Shown here piece by piece: positions 1 to 11,699 of a stretch of 64,000 bases of DNA. The DNA comes from Riptortus pedestris (taxonomy: Eukaryota > Arthropoda > Insecta > Hemiptera > Alydidae). Position numbers and translations under genes: made by a program. Every line of letters starts with the position of its first letter. Position 1 is the first letter of the stretch. Below the pieces are notes generated by a model, which did not search any database, was not told where the DNA came from, and saw nothing but the letters and a program-made list of their open reading frames with translations. The stretch lies in contig CM032228.1 of assembly GCA_019009955.1 (NCBI GenBank), positions 99,231,001-99,295,000 of the forward strand, read 5' to 3'.

Positions 1-51
1 ACACAAGTAGAAGTGGGGGTTTGCTGAAGGCTGAAAAATGAAAAATCTCTG

Positions 52-126
<75 letters not shown>

Positions 127-348
127 TATAGTAAATTTAAGTTGCACTAAGATTGATTCTATAATATGTTTTGATCCGTCGTATAGTAATGGAGATACGT
201 ATTTTGAATTTTCTAAAAGCCCCTCCCTTAAACCCTTCCTCCCACTTGCCCGATTCCATCCATTAACCAACTCGATCTTTCTTTTTACATAAAACGACTA
301 ATTATCGAGTTTGATAACGATTGAACAATAGTTGAGCGGTAACATACA

Positions 349-399
<51 letters not shown>

Positions 400-526
400 C
401 AGTTTATAACGCACCTCATTTTTGTCTTCTGGTGGGTACGATCGATGGACATTTGAAGACAAATTTCGAAAATCGCGTCATAAGTACGACCTCAATAGCT
501 GATTTCCCTTAGGGGAAATCTGCTAA
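1..526 (+). mobile_element. HINE-like family copy A, head lies outside the window
   Basis: This is the right part of a non-coding interspersed element. It reads from the conserved core (the GTAGAAGTGGGGGTTTGCTG block), through two (TA)n tracts at about 55-121 and 354-394, to the tail. The tail has the CTCAATAGCTGATTTCCC block, a slightly decayed palindrome at about 501-520 and the terminal TGCTAA at 521-526, followed by AA. The same core and tail recur about 20 times in this window. Nothing is coded. The assignment to the Helentron-associated class comes from the family structure, not from this copy alone. Confidence 0.75.
55..121. repeat. (TA)n microsatellite in copy A
   Basis: Uninterrupted TA dinucleotides near the inner edge of copy A. 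A second tract at 354-394 lies where most family members carry their microsatellite. Confidence 0.95.
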
Positions 527-1082
527 AACTGCCAAAAATATCTAGAGAGAGGAAGTGAGGAGGGAATATGGTGTGTAGGAATGCTAGTGTAGGTGTATGT
601 AGGGAGGGACCGAAGCCGGCCGAGGGCAATCCAGTTTTTCGCCGTTGACCCAGAGCCTACTGATGTGTGGGCCTCGCCTACCACCGTTTCTTATCCACTG
701 AATTAATCACGAGCCATTTCAATCAATCACTCTCCAGTCTCCTCTCTAATACTCCACCTTTTTATGACCCCTCCCCCCCTCATAAGAACTCCCTTCCCTC
801 GCTTTTTGTCCCGCCATAACTAAGGTGCTAAATATAAAATAAATTTACTTTTTATTTCCCAGTCCATTGTTTTCTTTCATGAATTTTCATTCCCACTCCA
901 ATAGGCCGAAAAAAAGAATATAAAGTATTATTCGTTATCAGATTCGTTTGTATTCAAATTTCAACAGTATATTGGTTTAAATCTATGTCGATGATGAAGA
1001 GCCTCCAAACCGATGTGAGGGCTATGAAAGTCCGTTTTACAACTCCACCTATTAACAATTTTTCTAAACTTGATGAAAATGA
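527..1082. other. Unassigned DNA
   Basis: I see no supported coding frame. The first 250 bases are richer in G+C than the surroundings (around 600-680), but no frame stays open for long. Confidence 0.5.
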
Positions 1083-1161
1083 AATTATTTATTAACGTCC
1101 ACTTTTTGCAACTAAGGCTAACTGAGGATTTTATTTAATGAATTTCATTACTAAATAAATT
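1083..1161 (-). mobile_element. SINE body fragment without tRNA head
   Basis: The segment matches the 3' body of the tRNA-derived SINE at 6740-6957. It shares the TTATTAACGTCCACTTTTTG tail side, the CAACTAAGGCTAA block and the CTAAATAAAT segment. It stops exactly where family copy B starts, so the tRNA-like head is missing. Confidence 0.6.
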
Positions 1162-1319
1162 TTAGCAGATTTCCCCATAAGGGAAATCAGCTATTGAGGT
1201 CGTATTCATGACGCGATTTTCGAAAAATTTATTTAAATGTCCATCGATCTTACCCAGGAGATGACGAAAATGAGGTCCGTTCAATATTTTATATATATAC
1301 ATAAAATAGAGCGTTAACA

Positions 1320-1376
<57 letters not shown>

Positions 1377-1846
1377 GTATATATATATATTTATTTGTTA
1401 ACGCTCTAGCGGTCGCAATTTTTGTTTTATCGTTACTAAACTCGATATTTAAACGTTTTATGGAAAAAGACAGATCAATTTCGTTAACGGCTGAAATCCG
1501 ACCAGTGGGAGGGGAGGGGGTTAGATGGGGGATTTTCGAAAATTCGAAATATCTCCGTTACTGTACGTCGGAATCTTATTGCAAATTAAATTTACTATAA
1601 ATATTGTTCTATTCACTTATTCTCTATGTTGAATATTAACCAATTTATTTGCATTTGTATTGTGTGTGAGACGGCTATGTTCGGGACTTTCCGCCGAGAG
1701 CTAGTGTGGCCATTTCCGTAACTGTTCGTCCCTCATGAATAGGTTTAGAGATTCCTTACTACTACTGTTATTATTAAGCTGTTTTCTCTATTGTAAAACT
1801 TCACGTGGGAAATCTGCTTAGTTTTCGCAGCCCCTGCGAGACAGAC
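1162..1846 (-). mobile_element. HINE-like family copy B, full length, short-head type
   Basis: On the minus strand this copy runs from a head at 1846 (GTCTGTC..., a variant of GTCCGTC) to the tail at 1162 (TTAGCAG on the plus strand). The tail palindrome is imperfect (GATTTCCCCATAAGGGAAAT). A (TA)n tract with a few G interruptions lies at about 1325-1391. The head-proximal module is the 'short' type, containing TTCGGGACTTTCCGCCGAGA. The copy lies between two SINE pieces that point the same way. Confidence 0.82.
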
Positions 1847-1849
1847 TTT

Positions 1850-2062
1850 TAATTATTTATTAACGTCCTCTTTTTGCAACTAAGGCTAATTGGGGCGGGT
1901 TCTATACAGGTTACCACCCTTTTCTCGCCAGGGTGGGACTAAGGATATTACCTAATGAATTCCGTGACTAAATAAATTCCTATAGCCCAGGCGAACTCGC
2001 TACTCTAGGTATACCATGTGAGATTAAAGGCAACGCTTTAACTCACATAGCTAACCTGAGCC
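1850..2062 (-). mobile_element. tRNA-derived SINE, near full length
   Basis: Read on the minus strand, the head starts GGCTCAGGTTAGCTATGTGA, followed by GTTAAAGCG, a box A-like block. A box B-like GAGTTCGCC lies about 55 bp on. The body carries the CTAAATAAAT and CCTTAGTCCCACCCTGGCGA blocks and a tail rich in AATAA units. The same sequence recurs at 6740-6957, and degraded at 20534, 22758 and 51418. Boxes A and B are what an RNA polymerase III-transcribed SINE needs. Activity today is unknown. Confidence 0.75.
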
Positions 2063-2293
2063 CCGATAATAATTTTGAATACATTCTTTAAATGTCCAGT
2101 GGTACTACCATTAGCAGTGGTCCACCAGAAGTATTAGCATTGTTTTTTTTGGGTAGGAAGGATACAATTTTGTTTTGGTAAATTGGTATCACCATTGGTT
2201 TCATGACACTGGGGTGCACCGGAGCTTCCCAAGTAGACTTAATAACTGAGTAGTAGTACTAAATAGCGAAATGAGACCTGTTCAGATTTATGT

Positions 2294-2395
2294 TTAGCAG
2301 GTCTTAGTAATGACTGGCTTTTCATAAAAAATATTCAAATGTCCATTGGAATTAACTAGGAGATGACAAAAATGAGATCCATTCAACACATACAC
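2294..2395 (-). mobile_element. HINE-like tail fragment
   Basis: TTAGCAG at 2294 is followed by a diverged match to the family tail. This includes TTCAAATGTCCATTGGA and the AGGAGATGACAAAAATGAG block. The palindrome is deleted. A short relic, recognised only by comparison with the full copies. Confidence 0.6.
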
Positions 2396-2996
2396 ACGCA
2401 ATGGTGATCAATATGGAGACAACAGGTAGTGACAAAGTTTAAAACAAACATCTTTCTTACAATAATTGTTTCACTTTGCCTTTAGCAAATTTCTGTTAAA
2501 AGCTGTTAAGGGTTTTACTCATTTTCTAATTCTGCCAATGCTAAGAAAATTAAATCATCTTATAGTATTTTTGTTTGTTTTGTTGTTTTGGAAAAAACGG
2601 TATTTATTTGAGCCTACGAGCGATCGTAATTCCTCACACTACTCGTTCGTTAGAAATTGTATTACTACATTTAAAACAACACGACGACTGTAATGCGATG
2701 AAAAGAAACGCTTATAATTTAGTTCTTAAGTTTATCCAATCTTTATGTTTCATCAGGACCCGTTTTCATTTCAATCCTTCATTAAAGGGTAATTGGAAAA
2801 ATAAATTCTTGGGGGGAAACAAATGATTGACTGTGTAGTTTAAGTAGTTACATGACAATTGAATTATATGATGAAAATGAGATTTATTAGCGATAAGTCC
2901 ATTTTTTTATTTTCCAAGGAAACCGTGTTCATTTCAGCCAGTGAATGATTTATGTTTGCAACGCGGGTAAAAATTATATGATTGTTTATGTGCGTG

Positions 2997-2997
<1 letters not shown>
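2396..2997. other. Unassigned DNA
   Basis: Only short overlapping frames (75-83 codons) with low-complexity, AT-driven composition. No domain is recognised. Confidence 0.5.

Positions 2998-3066
<69 letters not shown>
2998..3066. repeat. (GT)n microsatellite
   Basis: About 34 nearly perfect TG units, with a short GT-rich lead-in. Alternating purine-pyrimidine, so able in principle to form Z-DNA. Confidence 0.95.
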
Positions 3067-3067
<1 letters not shown>

Positions 3068-6000
3068 TCGTTTACACTGAAGGTCTGTGAATTAAATAAA
3101 AAAAAAACTATAACTAATTGAGCGAGAACACCGAAATACTTTATGTGGATTATTTCTTTATTTAAACTTTCCCTCTGTATATTTCCCTCTATTTTCCTGA
3201 GGCAGTGGTTTCATTTTTCTACTAACATTGGGATATAACAAGAATGAATGAGACAGGGCTAGCAGGCATTATGCTCCCATATATTTGCTGACCTAATTGG
3301 CTTCTCTGCATTAATAATAAAACAAAACTAAATAAAGTTAAGAATGAGATAATGCACTCTTATTAAAAATATTAACAAAAATATATTCATGGCCTTTCTT
3401 GCATTATTTTCTCAGCAATTCTTAAACCTAAATTTGGTATTAAGCTCATCATTCCTTGATTGATTCGGCTGGACATACCTCAAAAAAGACTTGCCTCAGA
3501 ATATTTAAATTTCATATTTAGAACTATTGTACAGTCCACTACCTTTTCAATCAGGAGGGGGGAGGGGTTAAGATGCCACAATTACAAATTTCTTCTTTCC
3601 AATCAGAGGTACATATAATTTGTACAGATTGTTCTAGTGCTTATCCAAAAAAAAAAAACGTTAATAAATTATGTTCTATTAGATATTTTAGCCGGAAGCA
3701 ATGGAATACCGTATATAACTCCAATGAAATACACCAAAACATGTTGTTAATTTAAGGTAATAAGAGTTTAAGGAAGAATGTGCCGCCCACACCAGATTTT
3801 ATACTACTTTATTTTCTAATCTTATTTCGCATCATTTTTTAATTTATAATTTAAAGTACTTTACACTATTTTTTCCTCATTTCTTCTCTATATAGGCCAG
3901 TTAAATACCATGATAAATAGGGTTACCTATCGGTGACAATCAAGTTAATACTATAAACACTCACTCATTTATGAAGACATAAGCTAAATTATTGTTGTGT
4001 AGAGGGATAAGGTATGTGCGTTTGAATACAAATTAAGTAAATTGTAATCATTTGCGTTTTCAGCAGCTCTTTTGGGGTAGGAGATCGTAGCAGCTCGTAG
4101 GGACCACACTTTCCCTGCAAAATATTGTCAATAAATTATTAAGAACTCTAATATTTTGCTAGTCAGAGCCTATTCGGACCCGAAACAATTCAAGTCAACT
4201 CCCTCTTTGGTTTATTCTATATACCATGATTTCTAATTTTCGCAGCACTTAGTTTCCTTTCCTTTTTTTATAAAGAGAACATTTCGTTCCCCCTTTTTAA
4301 TGAGTATTTCTTAAGAAGACTTATATTTAATTTATAGAGGATTCGCTGTCATTAGAGTCTACAATGTCTTCAAAGAACAGCTTTCCACCATTTGTTTTTT
4401 TCTTCACTTTTCTACTTCTCAATGACTGTTATTTCATTATTTAAAGTTTCTTAATGAATAGGATTAAGCTAAATTATTGGAACGTATAATCTGATTATCA
4501 TTTTATTCTATAGATCAACAAATCTTAAAATATGCATAAAGACGTTGAAATATTTACACCATGTGGGGCAGCTAAAAAAAAGAGTTAGAGAAACGCTTTG
4601 CGAATAAAATTTTATAAAAACTGAGAAATAACTGTGTAAATTAAACTCGGTTGGCTTGAAAATTATTCATTCATGATATAAATGCATCATATTCGCTTCC
4701 ATAAAGTAAATAGAGTTTTAGTATAGCTTGATGAAAGTATATTTGTGTTTTCATTTAATAAAAAAATGACTTATTTATGTTAGTTATTGATGAATGTTGA
4801 TATTGAGTGCTGTTGAAGACAGGAACCCAAAAATTAATTCAAAACAGAACTTTTGTATAAGACGATATCGGAAGAGTGGCCTGAATAAGGAATCAACTTT
4901 TTCATAACTTTTATTCATGGGGCTTTCTTTATTCCTTCCACCCTTTATCTGAACGTCTACAGCAAATTCCTATTGACAGTGGCATTTCATAATGGAAGTA
5001 TTTTTAATCATCACTGAGTAGTTAGCAAAATACTACTTTAAGAAAATAATGGAAATAAATTTCATTAATTTTCGTGGAAAGGATGCTTGAAGTCGTAATT
5101 GCCATCTAACTGTTATTTGTTATTTAAATCAGTAAACGTAGTGGGAGATTTAAGCTTTAAATTTATAGTAGATCATCAAAAAATATCCGGTTAGTTGAAT
5201 AATATTTCTCAAAAGTGTAAAATAGAAGTGATTGAAAAAGTTCGAAATATTACTTTTCGAAACTTTACCATGTTTAGTAAAGTTTATAGACAATAAACGG
5301 GCTTTCGAGCATGCATGGTGGTCCACTTTAATGAAATGATTAAAAGCTTGTTAGGTTGCCATTTAGTAAACATAAATCAATAGGTATACTACCTTGAACA
5401 GAAATTAACCAACAGTTTCAGAAAGTAAAGAACATTAGGCACTCCCCAAAGACTTGCAACATACTGAGTTACCAATTCTACTTCTGATATAGGTATTACT
5501 TGTAGTTCAAAATAAATATATTTTTGTCCTATCAAATGACTAACCACAGTCAACGTACCTCAAAATAATTTTTTCAGGATAGTCAAATGGTAACGTTGTA
5601 TATCAACCGTTAGCCGCTGAGACTGCAAAATTAAGGTAATTTATTAATAATATAAATGATCCTAGCTGTAATAAAAGAGAAAATAAACGTTATTGATATT
5701 AAGTTTAAAGAGCGGAGGGGAATAAGGGAGGTCTGAGAGGGTAAACAGCGTAGTTTGCAGCTGCTTATTGGCCCTGCTAGAACAAATATTAACACAACTA
5801 CTTGTTTCCCTTCCAACCAATAACAGTGTTACACCAACTCACACACACATACACGACCACTTTCTCTTTCATACTTATCATATCTTACACGCCCTATAGT
5901 TTTACTAAATCATATTAAAGTCAGCTTGTGGTGTGGGTAATACTTTATATTAGATTATAACGGGTTAGACTAGAATATAAAAAAAGAATGCTAGGAAAAG

Positions 6001-6737
6001 GTATACCTCTGTAAGGCAGAATGAGGTAAGAAAATTCCTGGATTTAAACTAATAAAAATGTATTCTTCCAGGTATGCTGGATGGTAAAGGAACTATTCTT
6101 GCTCGGTGAATGAAGAGAGCATGATTTCTCCACAAAACGATTTTTAGGGTAGATTTCAGTGCATTTTGCTCCTACTTCAGTGCCGGCAAACAGCTTAGTA
6201 CAGTAGGTTGTAGAACTGCGACCCCGCCTCTAGGGGAATACTGCTCTCTAGAGCTCTATACTGTCAAGGAAGATAAAGTTGGTGCTCTAAATGTTCAATG
6301 TGTCCTAATAAACGTTTCGTGGAGGAAAAGAGGTTTCGTTTGATCTTGTAGATCAAAACGTTTTTTTTTTCCCTTTTGATCAAGATCTAAAGAATGGAGT
6401 CGATTCAGAGCTGCAAGAAAGTTGCAAATGAAATATGAAAATCTGTCTAATGAATATGATGACAGGCTGGTCATATGATGTACAGAAGCTACCATGACCC
6501 TCCCGTAATGTTAACCTTACATAATATTTAACCTTTAAATAATATTATATGTAACATATTAGTTTACAGAAAATCGCGTGTGTAGTAGGGGAGTTTTGTG
6601 GAAGTGTGAAGCGAATAAACCTATTAATTTACGAGAGCACATTGACTAGACGAAATTACAGACGAAATATATTTAAAAAGCTTGATTAAGAAGTGAGGTA
6701 ATATACAATTTTTGACCAGATGCTTAATAAAGGAGAT
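3067..6737. other. Unassigned AT-rich DNA
   Basis: No gene or repeat is recognised over 3.6 kb. Frames do not exceed about 66 codons, and they lack signal peptides, motifs or conserved blocks. Homopolymer A and T runs are common. The segment from about 6150 to 6300 is slightly G+C-richer but has stops in all frames. Confidence 0.5.
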
Positions 6738-6739
6738 AT

Positions 6740-6957
6740 ATTTATTTATTAAGGCCCACTTTTTGCAACTAAGGCTAATTGGGGTGGGCTATCTACAGGT
6801 TACCACCCTTTTCTAGCCACGGTGGGACTAACGATTTTATTTAGTGAGTTCGTCTCTAAATAAATTCTTATTGCCCAGGCAAGAGTCGAACTTGCCTCTC
6901 AACGTTAACCATATGAGATTAAGGCCAACGCTTTAACTCACATGGCTAAACTGAGCC
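6740..6957 (-). mobile_element. tRNA-derived SINE, best copy
   Basis: On the minus strand it begins GGCTCAGTTTAGCCATGTGA, followed by GTTAAAGCG (box A-like). Then comes CAAGTTCGACTCTTGCC (box B-like, close to the GGTTCGANNCC consensus). The body contains CTAAATAAAATCGTTAGTCC and a GGGTGGTAACCTG block, ending in AATAAATAAATAT. The tRNA-related part is about 75-80 bp and the whole about 218 bp. This is the reference copy for the related pieces in this window. The intervening body does not fold as a functional tRNA gene. Confidence 0.8.
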
Positions 6958-8282
6958 ATAAAGGAGATAATCATGATTTGGCTATCGAATGGACCCCATT
7001 TTGAGCATATACTGGTATCGTAGGCCGAATATTTCAATTTGGCATGACAGGTCTGTTAGGATGACTAACTTTTATAGATTTAACCTTCTGGTGGTGGAAG
7101 AGTCAGAAGATGACCATGACACTCATAATATTCAGGGCAGAGATTCTAATGTAGTAAAATGAATAGGGGTACCTTTGGGCAACGGGGTTTGTACTTTATT
7201 GTATATCTTGCCACTCAAATGGACATCAATCAGTCGACATTTGGAAATCAAATTATATATTCCCTTAGTAATAACTCTGTTTAAACCAAACATAAGTTGT
7301 ATAGCATTACGTGAAAATCACAGGACTAGAGTTGAGGGGTGGTGAGGCAAGAATTTAATTTTTGTGGAATTGCTCAAATTCTTATTCTCACAAAAATATC
7401 TCCTATTGGAACTTGTTTTTCTATTTTATTTGAAAATATGATATTTATACAGGTAACGTAAAATTGTAAATAGTGTGTAATATTGCTATTATTAAGAACA
7501 TTGGGAATATAACATTTACTGTCAAATTTTAATGAAGTTACTTTTCATGTTTCATTTCTTATGAGATCTAATACTATTTAATATTGGCACATGTTGACAC
7601 TGTAATGGAACTCAGAATCTGAAATATTTATTACGGTCTGCGTTGCTTAATAAATATTATTGTGGTGGAAAGAGTTTTTTATTCCTGTAATATCCATCTG
7701 AGTCTCTAGTATCCAACACTTGTGAAATAATGTATTATGTAAGTATGTTATAAAACTCTTCGAGAGCTGATTCCCAGTAATAAGCTCGGTTAATTTGAAT
7801 TAATGAAGAAATAACAAACAGTGGTGTCCAGATAAATCCAGTGAAAGCAATTATATAGATATACTCAATGTTCAGTAGCAATAGTCTGACAAACCGTTCA
7901 CTGCTCGTCACAGATATTAGCTTAGAACATGAGTCAATATCGAGTACTGAGTATGACCCGTGACATTTCTAACATGTACCTAACTACTTCAATAACGGAG
8001 AGGCGAGGATTCCGGTTGCGCGATCAAGAAAGGTTATGAGTTGCCGAGGTGCTTTGATGAGCTAAGGGGCTCCAATAGCTGGAGGGCCTAATCACGTAGA
8101 CCTCCATCAAGACTCAATATCAAAGCTCATCCCAGCGATTCACTTAGCAAACGCAATTGTAGGTATTCCCTCTGACGGGATGTTAGTGCACAAGCAAGCT
8201 GAAATAAACTGGCAAGCAACCCTGTTGCCATGAGCACCATCAATACGATAGTTTGTCGATCATAGTGGACAAAGCTGTAAAG
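6958..8282. other. Unassigned DNA
   Basis: No supported gene. The stretch around 7990-8280 is more G+C-balanced and looks like older unique or mobile sequence, but every frame is short. Confidence 0.5.
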
Positions 8283-8587
8283 CATATGTGGGCAACCACC
8301 GGCCCGCGGGTCGGATTCAGCCGTTGGTAAGGTTACATCCGGCCATCAAAACATTTTGAAAAACCCAATTAAACAAAAATATTACACTACTAACTCCAAA
8401 TAAGGAAGATGGTGAGAGATTTGTGTGTACTTATAAATGCGAACAGTTTTTTTCATTGGTGAAGGATAATTAACCAAAACATCGTACAAGGCTGACTGGC
8501 GATAATTTGGAAAATCCTTTTCGTCTTTGTATCAGTGGAATTAATTCAAACATCAATGAATTAGTTTCCCAAATTCAAGCTCATTGA
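8283..8587 (+). pseudogene. hAT transposon remnant (terminal region plus transposase C-terminus)
   Basis: Two pieces point to hAT. First, 8290-8350 has GGGCAACCACCGGCCCGCGG followed by CCGGCC. I recognise this as resembling terminal sequences of hAT elements whose ends carry a 'CCGGCCCGCGG' block. Second, 8489-8587 encodes RLTGDNLENPFRLCISGI, then NSNINELVSQIQAH and a stop. This resembles the last residues of ZBED5/GTF2IRD2-type hAT transposases, where an 'LT..NLENLLRL' block is followed by a short C-terminus. The catalytic core is missing, so this is an internally deleted relic. It stops about 90 bp before the palindrome at 8675. Confidence 0.5.
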
Positions 8588-8674
8588 TTTCGGTGTCGCT
8601 ATTTAACTATCGTTGTTTGTAATAATTCCAAATTTTCCAACTACCTTATAATAAGATCCTATTTTTCTAACAGA

Positions 8675-8753
8675 TTTTTTCGAGTCCGTCAAGGAAATGA
8701 ATACTCCGACTATAGTAGTCGGAGTATTCATTTCCTTGACGGACTCGAAAAAA
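8675..8753. repeat. Perfect inverted repeat, 38-bp arms, 3-bp spacer
   Basis: The left arm at 8675-8712 is the exact reverse complement of the right arm at 8716-8753. The spacer is TAG. The right arm continues directly into the reverse-transcriptase reading frame of the neighbouring LINE, so the left arm is an inverted copy of LINE sequence at its 5' truncation point. Confidence 0.97.
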
Positions 8754-9735
8754 CCTGTGGATGCAGGAGTTCCCCAGGGCAGAGGCCTGGACCACTACTG
8801 TATCTCATGTACACATTTGATATCCCTCACACAACAATCCTTTCATCCGATCCCAATCCTATTATTGCTTCAAAGCATCTCCAACTCCACTTAACCGAGA
8901 TCGAAAAAATGGTGCAATGCTTGGCACATAAAGATCAACAAAAGCAAATCTCACCATATCACTTTTTCCCTCCGGGGAAGTTCTTGTCCCCTGTTCATTT
9001 CAACAATATTCCTTTACCACTAACAGATTATGTACGCTACCTTGGACTACATTTGGACACCAGCCTTAATTGGAAATCCCACACAGTAATTAAATGACAG
9101 GAACTAAATAGACGATTCGGACAACTTTACGGACTGCTAAACAGAAGATCTCACTTGTCTACCGAAAAGAAACTAACAATATACAAGCTACTACTAAAAC
9201 CAAAATGGACATAAGGAATAGAAGTGTGGGGTACAGCAAAACCTTCGAACATCAGACGCATCCAGACCTTCCAATCCAAAGTCCTGCGCACCATAGTAGA
9301 TGCTCCATATTATGTTACAAACCACTCCCTCCATAAAGATCTTAATATCCCATTTGTAAACGACCTAATTCCTTTAAGATTCAGAAAACTCCACAGCAGG
9401 CTGTTCAATCATCCTAATCCAGAAGTCCTAGCCCTTTCCAGTACCACTCATCCTTATTACCCTCCACAGCGCCTCAAGAGACAATGACCGAGAGATCTCC
9501 TATAACTGTAAAGTGAAGTGACAGCAGTGGCTATTTTCTTATCAAGTGTCATTCCTCCTTAGCTCTTGACTTCCTTGCCAGTCAGGGAGAGGATGCTCCT
9601 CTCATTGTGGAGAATAGGTGTGGCTTCTGTCAAGAGTGAAAGAGGGACTATTGTATTGTACATATCACACACTACCAAATGCATTTAAACGCAAGCTGTA
9701 AGATTCTTAATAAAATAAAATATAAACTAAAAAAA
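8716..9735 (+). mobile_element. 5'-truncated Jockey-like LINE
   Basis: The piece covers the late reverse-transcriptase domain through the 3' end of ORF2, then about 200 bp of 3' UTR. It closes with AATAAAATAAAATATAAAC and a run of nine A at about 9730. This is the usual shape of a 5'-truncated target-primed insertion. The 5' edge is the fold-back at 8675-8753. No clear target-site duplication is visible. Confidence 0.75.
8725..9487 (+). pseudogene. Jockey-like reverse transcriptase, C-terminal half, broken
   Basis: Visible blocks in order: AGVPQG (8767 onward), then after a frameshift GPLLYLMYTFDIP, the usual RT block after AGVPQG. Next come TTILSSDPNPIIASKHLQLH and VRYLGLHLDTSLNWKSH (about 9034-9090). 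After a stop come LNRRFGQLYGLLNRRSHLS and KKLTIYKLLLKPKWT. Then, from 9224, EVWGTAKPSNIRRIQTFQSK and a DLNIPFV block at about 9340. This order is standard for Jockey-clade ORF2. The catalytic FADD motif, expected just before TTILSSD, is absent through a small internal deletion. There are at least two in-frame stops and one frameshift, so it is inactive. Confidence 0.8.
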
Positions 9736-9759
9736 AATTCTAGTGCGTCCTGTACTAAG

Positions 9760-9990
9760 GCGTTTCAGTATAAAATTTCTTCTCTTGTAGAGTGTCTATT
9801 ACTTGAAGTCCAGTTGAACCTATTTGATTTGATTTCTCTAAGTTTACTGTCACATTTATACCATAAATTATTCTAATAATTAACTACTAGTTTTCTTGTT
9901 CCAACGAAAGAGTCTTGGTGAGGTACGTCTAAAAAATCTATTTGTTCAAGTTCAACTGATTGTTTTTGTTGGAAACTCATAGGAAATATC
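9760..9990. repeat. Unclassified dispersed repeat, copy 1
   Basis: The segment resembles 21070-21235. Shared order: TTTCTTCTCTT, a GTCTATTACTTGAAGT block, AATTAACTACT..., TTGGTGAGG and TCTATTTGTT with small changes. No coding or terminal structure is seen. It could be a SINE or the non-coding part of another element. Confidence 0.5.
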
Positions 9991-10495
9991 AATAATGAGC
10001 CATAACAACAATTGTTCCGAAGAAAGCAGGAGGTGAAAGAGATTGCTTAATTTGAGCGTTTTATGGGAGAATTTTATCAACTAGCAATCAATCTGAGAAA
10101 GGAAGTAGTATTATTCAAAGTAGAATTTCCACCACAGTAAAATGTCGTAAATCCAGTCAGGAGAAGAAGAATAGGGTAAGTATAATTGGCAATTATATGA
10201 ACGATAATCGTGTCTACAACATAGTTCCTTCAATCTCTCTTATGACTGACTTCGTTCTCATCCAAGACTAAGAGAACATTACGACGAAGCTACATTATCG
10301 TATATAGCCATAATTAATTACCCTACTATAACTTATATTAAATTGTCATGTTTACAGGTAACTTAATTGTAATAGAATAGATACTTTCTACTTTTAACCA
10401 CAAACTTAATATTAACATCATGTTCTCATACACCTATCAACATACAACACATCAGATATTTCCAAACAACTGAACTGCTAAACATCTGATCTACA

Positions 10496-10526
<31 letters not shown>

Positions 10527-11181
10527 TTTTAAAGTATAAGCTGTAAAATATATTATTTTGTAAAATAAGTGATTTTATTTAATGAGCAAATTTTTAAGTT
10601 ATGGTGGTAACACCGAATATTTTAATATTTTATATAAAAATTATATATTGATGAAGGTTATAACCTTTTCTCAAATAATAAGGGATCTACCACATTTGTT
10701 GGTATATAATCCATTTTGAATTGAGAACTCTCACCTTACCACTTGCTCGCTCTAATATCAACATGGGCTTGGCAGGTACTGAGCCCTATCGGCGACTAGT
10801 GGGGACCGGGTGGTCCACGTCTCGGGCAGGACTGAGTGTGCAATTCTCCCTCTAGCAGTGCCCTTCACGTGGCTGAAACGTTTATTTCGCCTCCTGAAAT
10901 TTTTGGTTTTCATCCAAAAAATGAAGGACTAGAGTAAGAGACGCCCAGATCAGGACGGAGCGAGGAGAGATGAGTGATCCGGGCAATCAATGGAGAAACA
11001 ACACCCACATCCCAGGATCTCCATGACAACAATGGCTGCATGTATTTATTAGTTTATTATAATTTCATAGCACCAACAATCAGTCAAGTTTCTTCCCCCT
11101 CTTAATATCACACAGTCCACTAAATGCCTACCATCTGATCGGTCTATCTATCAAACAAACTATATTTTCTAATGTAACCTA
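9991..11181. other. Unassigned DNA with a G+C-richer island
   Basis: Contains a short (CATA)n to (TA)n tract at about 10498-10528. An island richer in G+C (about 10740-11040) follows, with no frame that stays open. Nothing is recognised in it. Confidence 0.5.
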
Positions 11182-11690
11182 GTAATGAAGTGGTTCATGA
11201 TATAACAGCTTATTATTAATATAACGTGAGTAAGAGAGGGGGTTTACTGAAAACGGAAAAACTATTAAAATCTGAATATCTCGGTTAATGTTCATGATAC
11301 AGAAAATATGTATGGAACAATATTTATAAACAATTTGATTTTCAATAAGATTGATTCTATACTATTTTTCGATTCGACGTATAGTAACAGAGATATTTCA
11401 AAATTTTCAAAAATCCTCCCCCTATAACCTCCCCCCCCCATCCCACTTGTCTGATTTCAGCCATTAACGAACTCGATATTTCTTTTAACACGAAACGATT
11501 ACATATTGAGTTTGGTAACGATTAAACAAAAATTACGACCGCAAGAGCGGTAATAGACAAATGTGTATATGCAGTTTTGAACCGACCTCATTTTTCGTCA
11601 TCTCCTGGACGTAATCCTCGTATGATCGATGAACATTTGAAGAAATTCTTCGAAAATTGCGTCATGAGGACGACCTCAATAGCTGATTTC
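11182..11690 (+). mobile_element. HINE-like family copy C, no head and broken tail palindrome
   Basis: Begins with TGAAGTGGTTCATGATATAA, shared only with copy O (33037). It runs through the core (GGGGGTTTACTGAAAACGG, C-run at 11440) and the GACCGCAAGAGCGGTAA block to CTCAATAGCTGATTTCCTTA. The palindrome is interrupted and the terminal TGCTAA is missing. The (TA)n tract is reduced to TGTGTATATG. Copies C and O form a subgroup by the shared inner variant. Confidence 0.75.
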
Positions 11691-11699
11691 CTTAAGGTG

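Noticed and set aside
6740..6957. A possible tRNA gene from the box A and box B sequences
   Set aside because: The head continues into a shared 3' body that recurs at other loci, and no acceptor stem closes. It is a SINE.
8490..8600. The hAT C-terminal block as part of a functional host gene
   Set aside because: The frame is under 40 codons, has no splice context, and lies between a hAT end and a truncated LINE.
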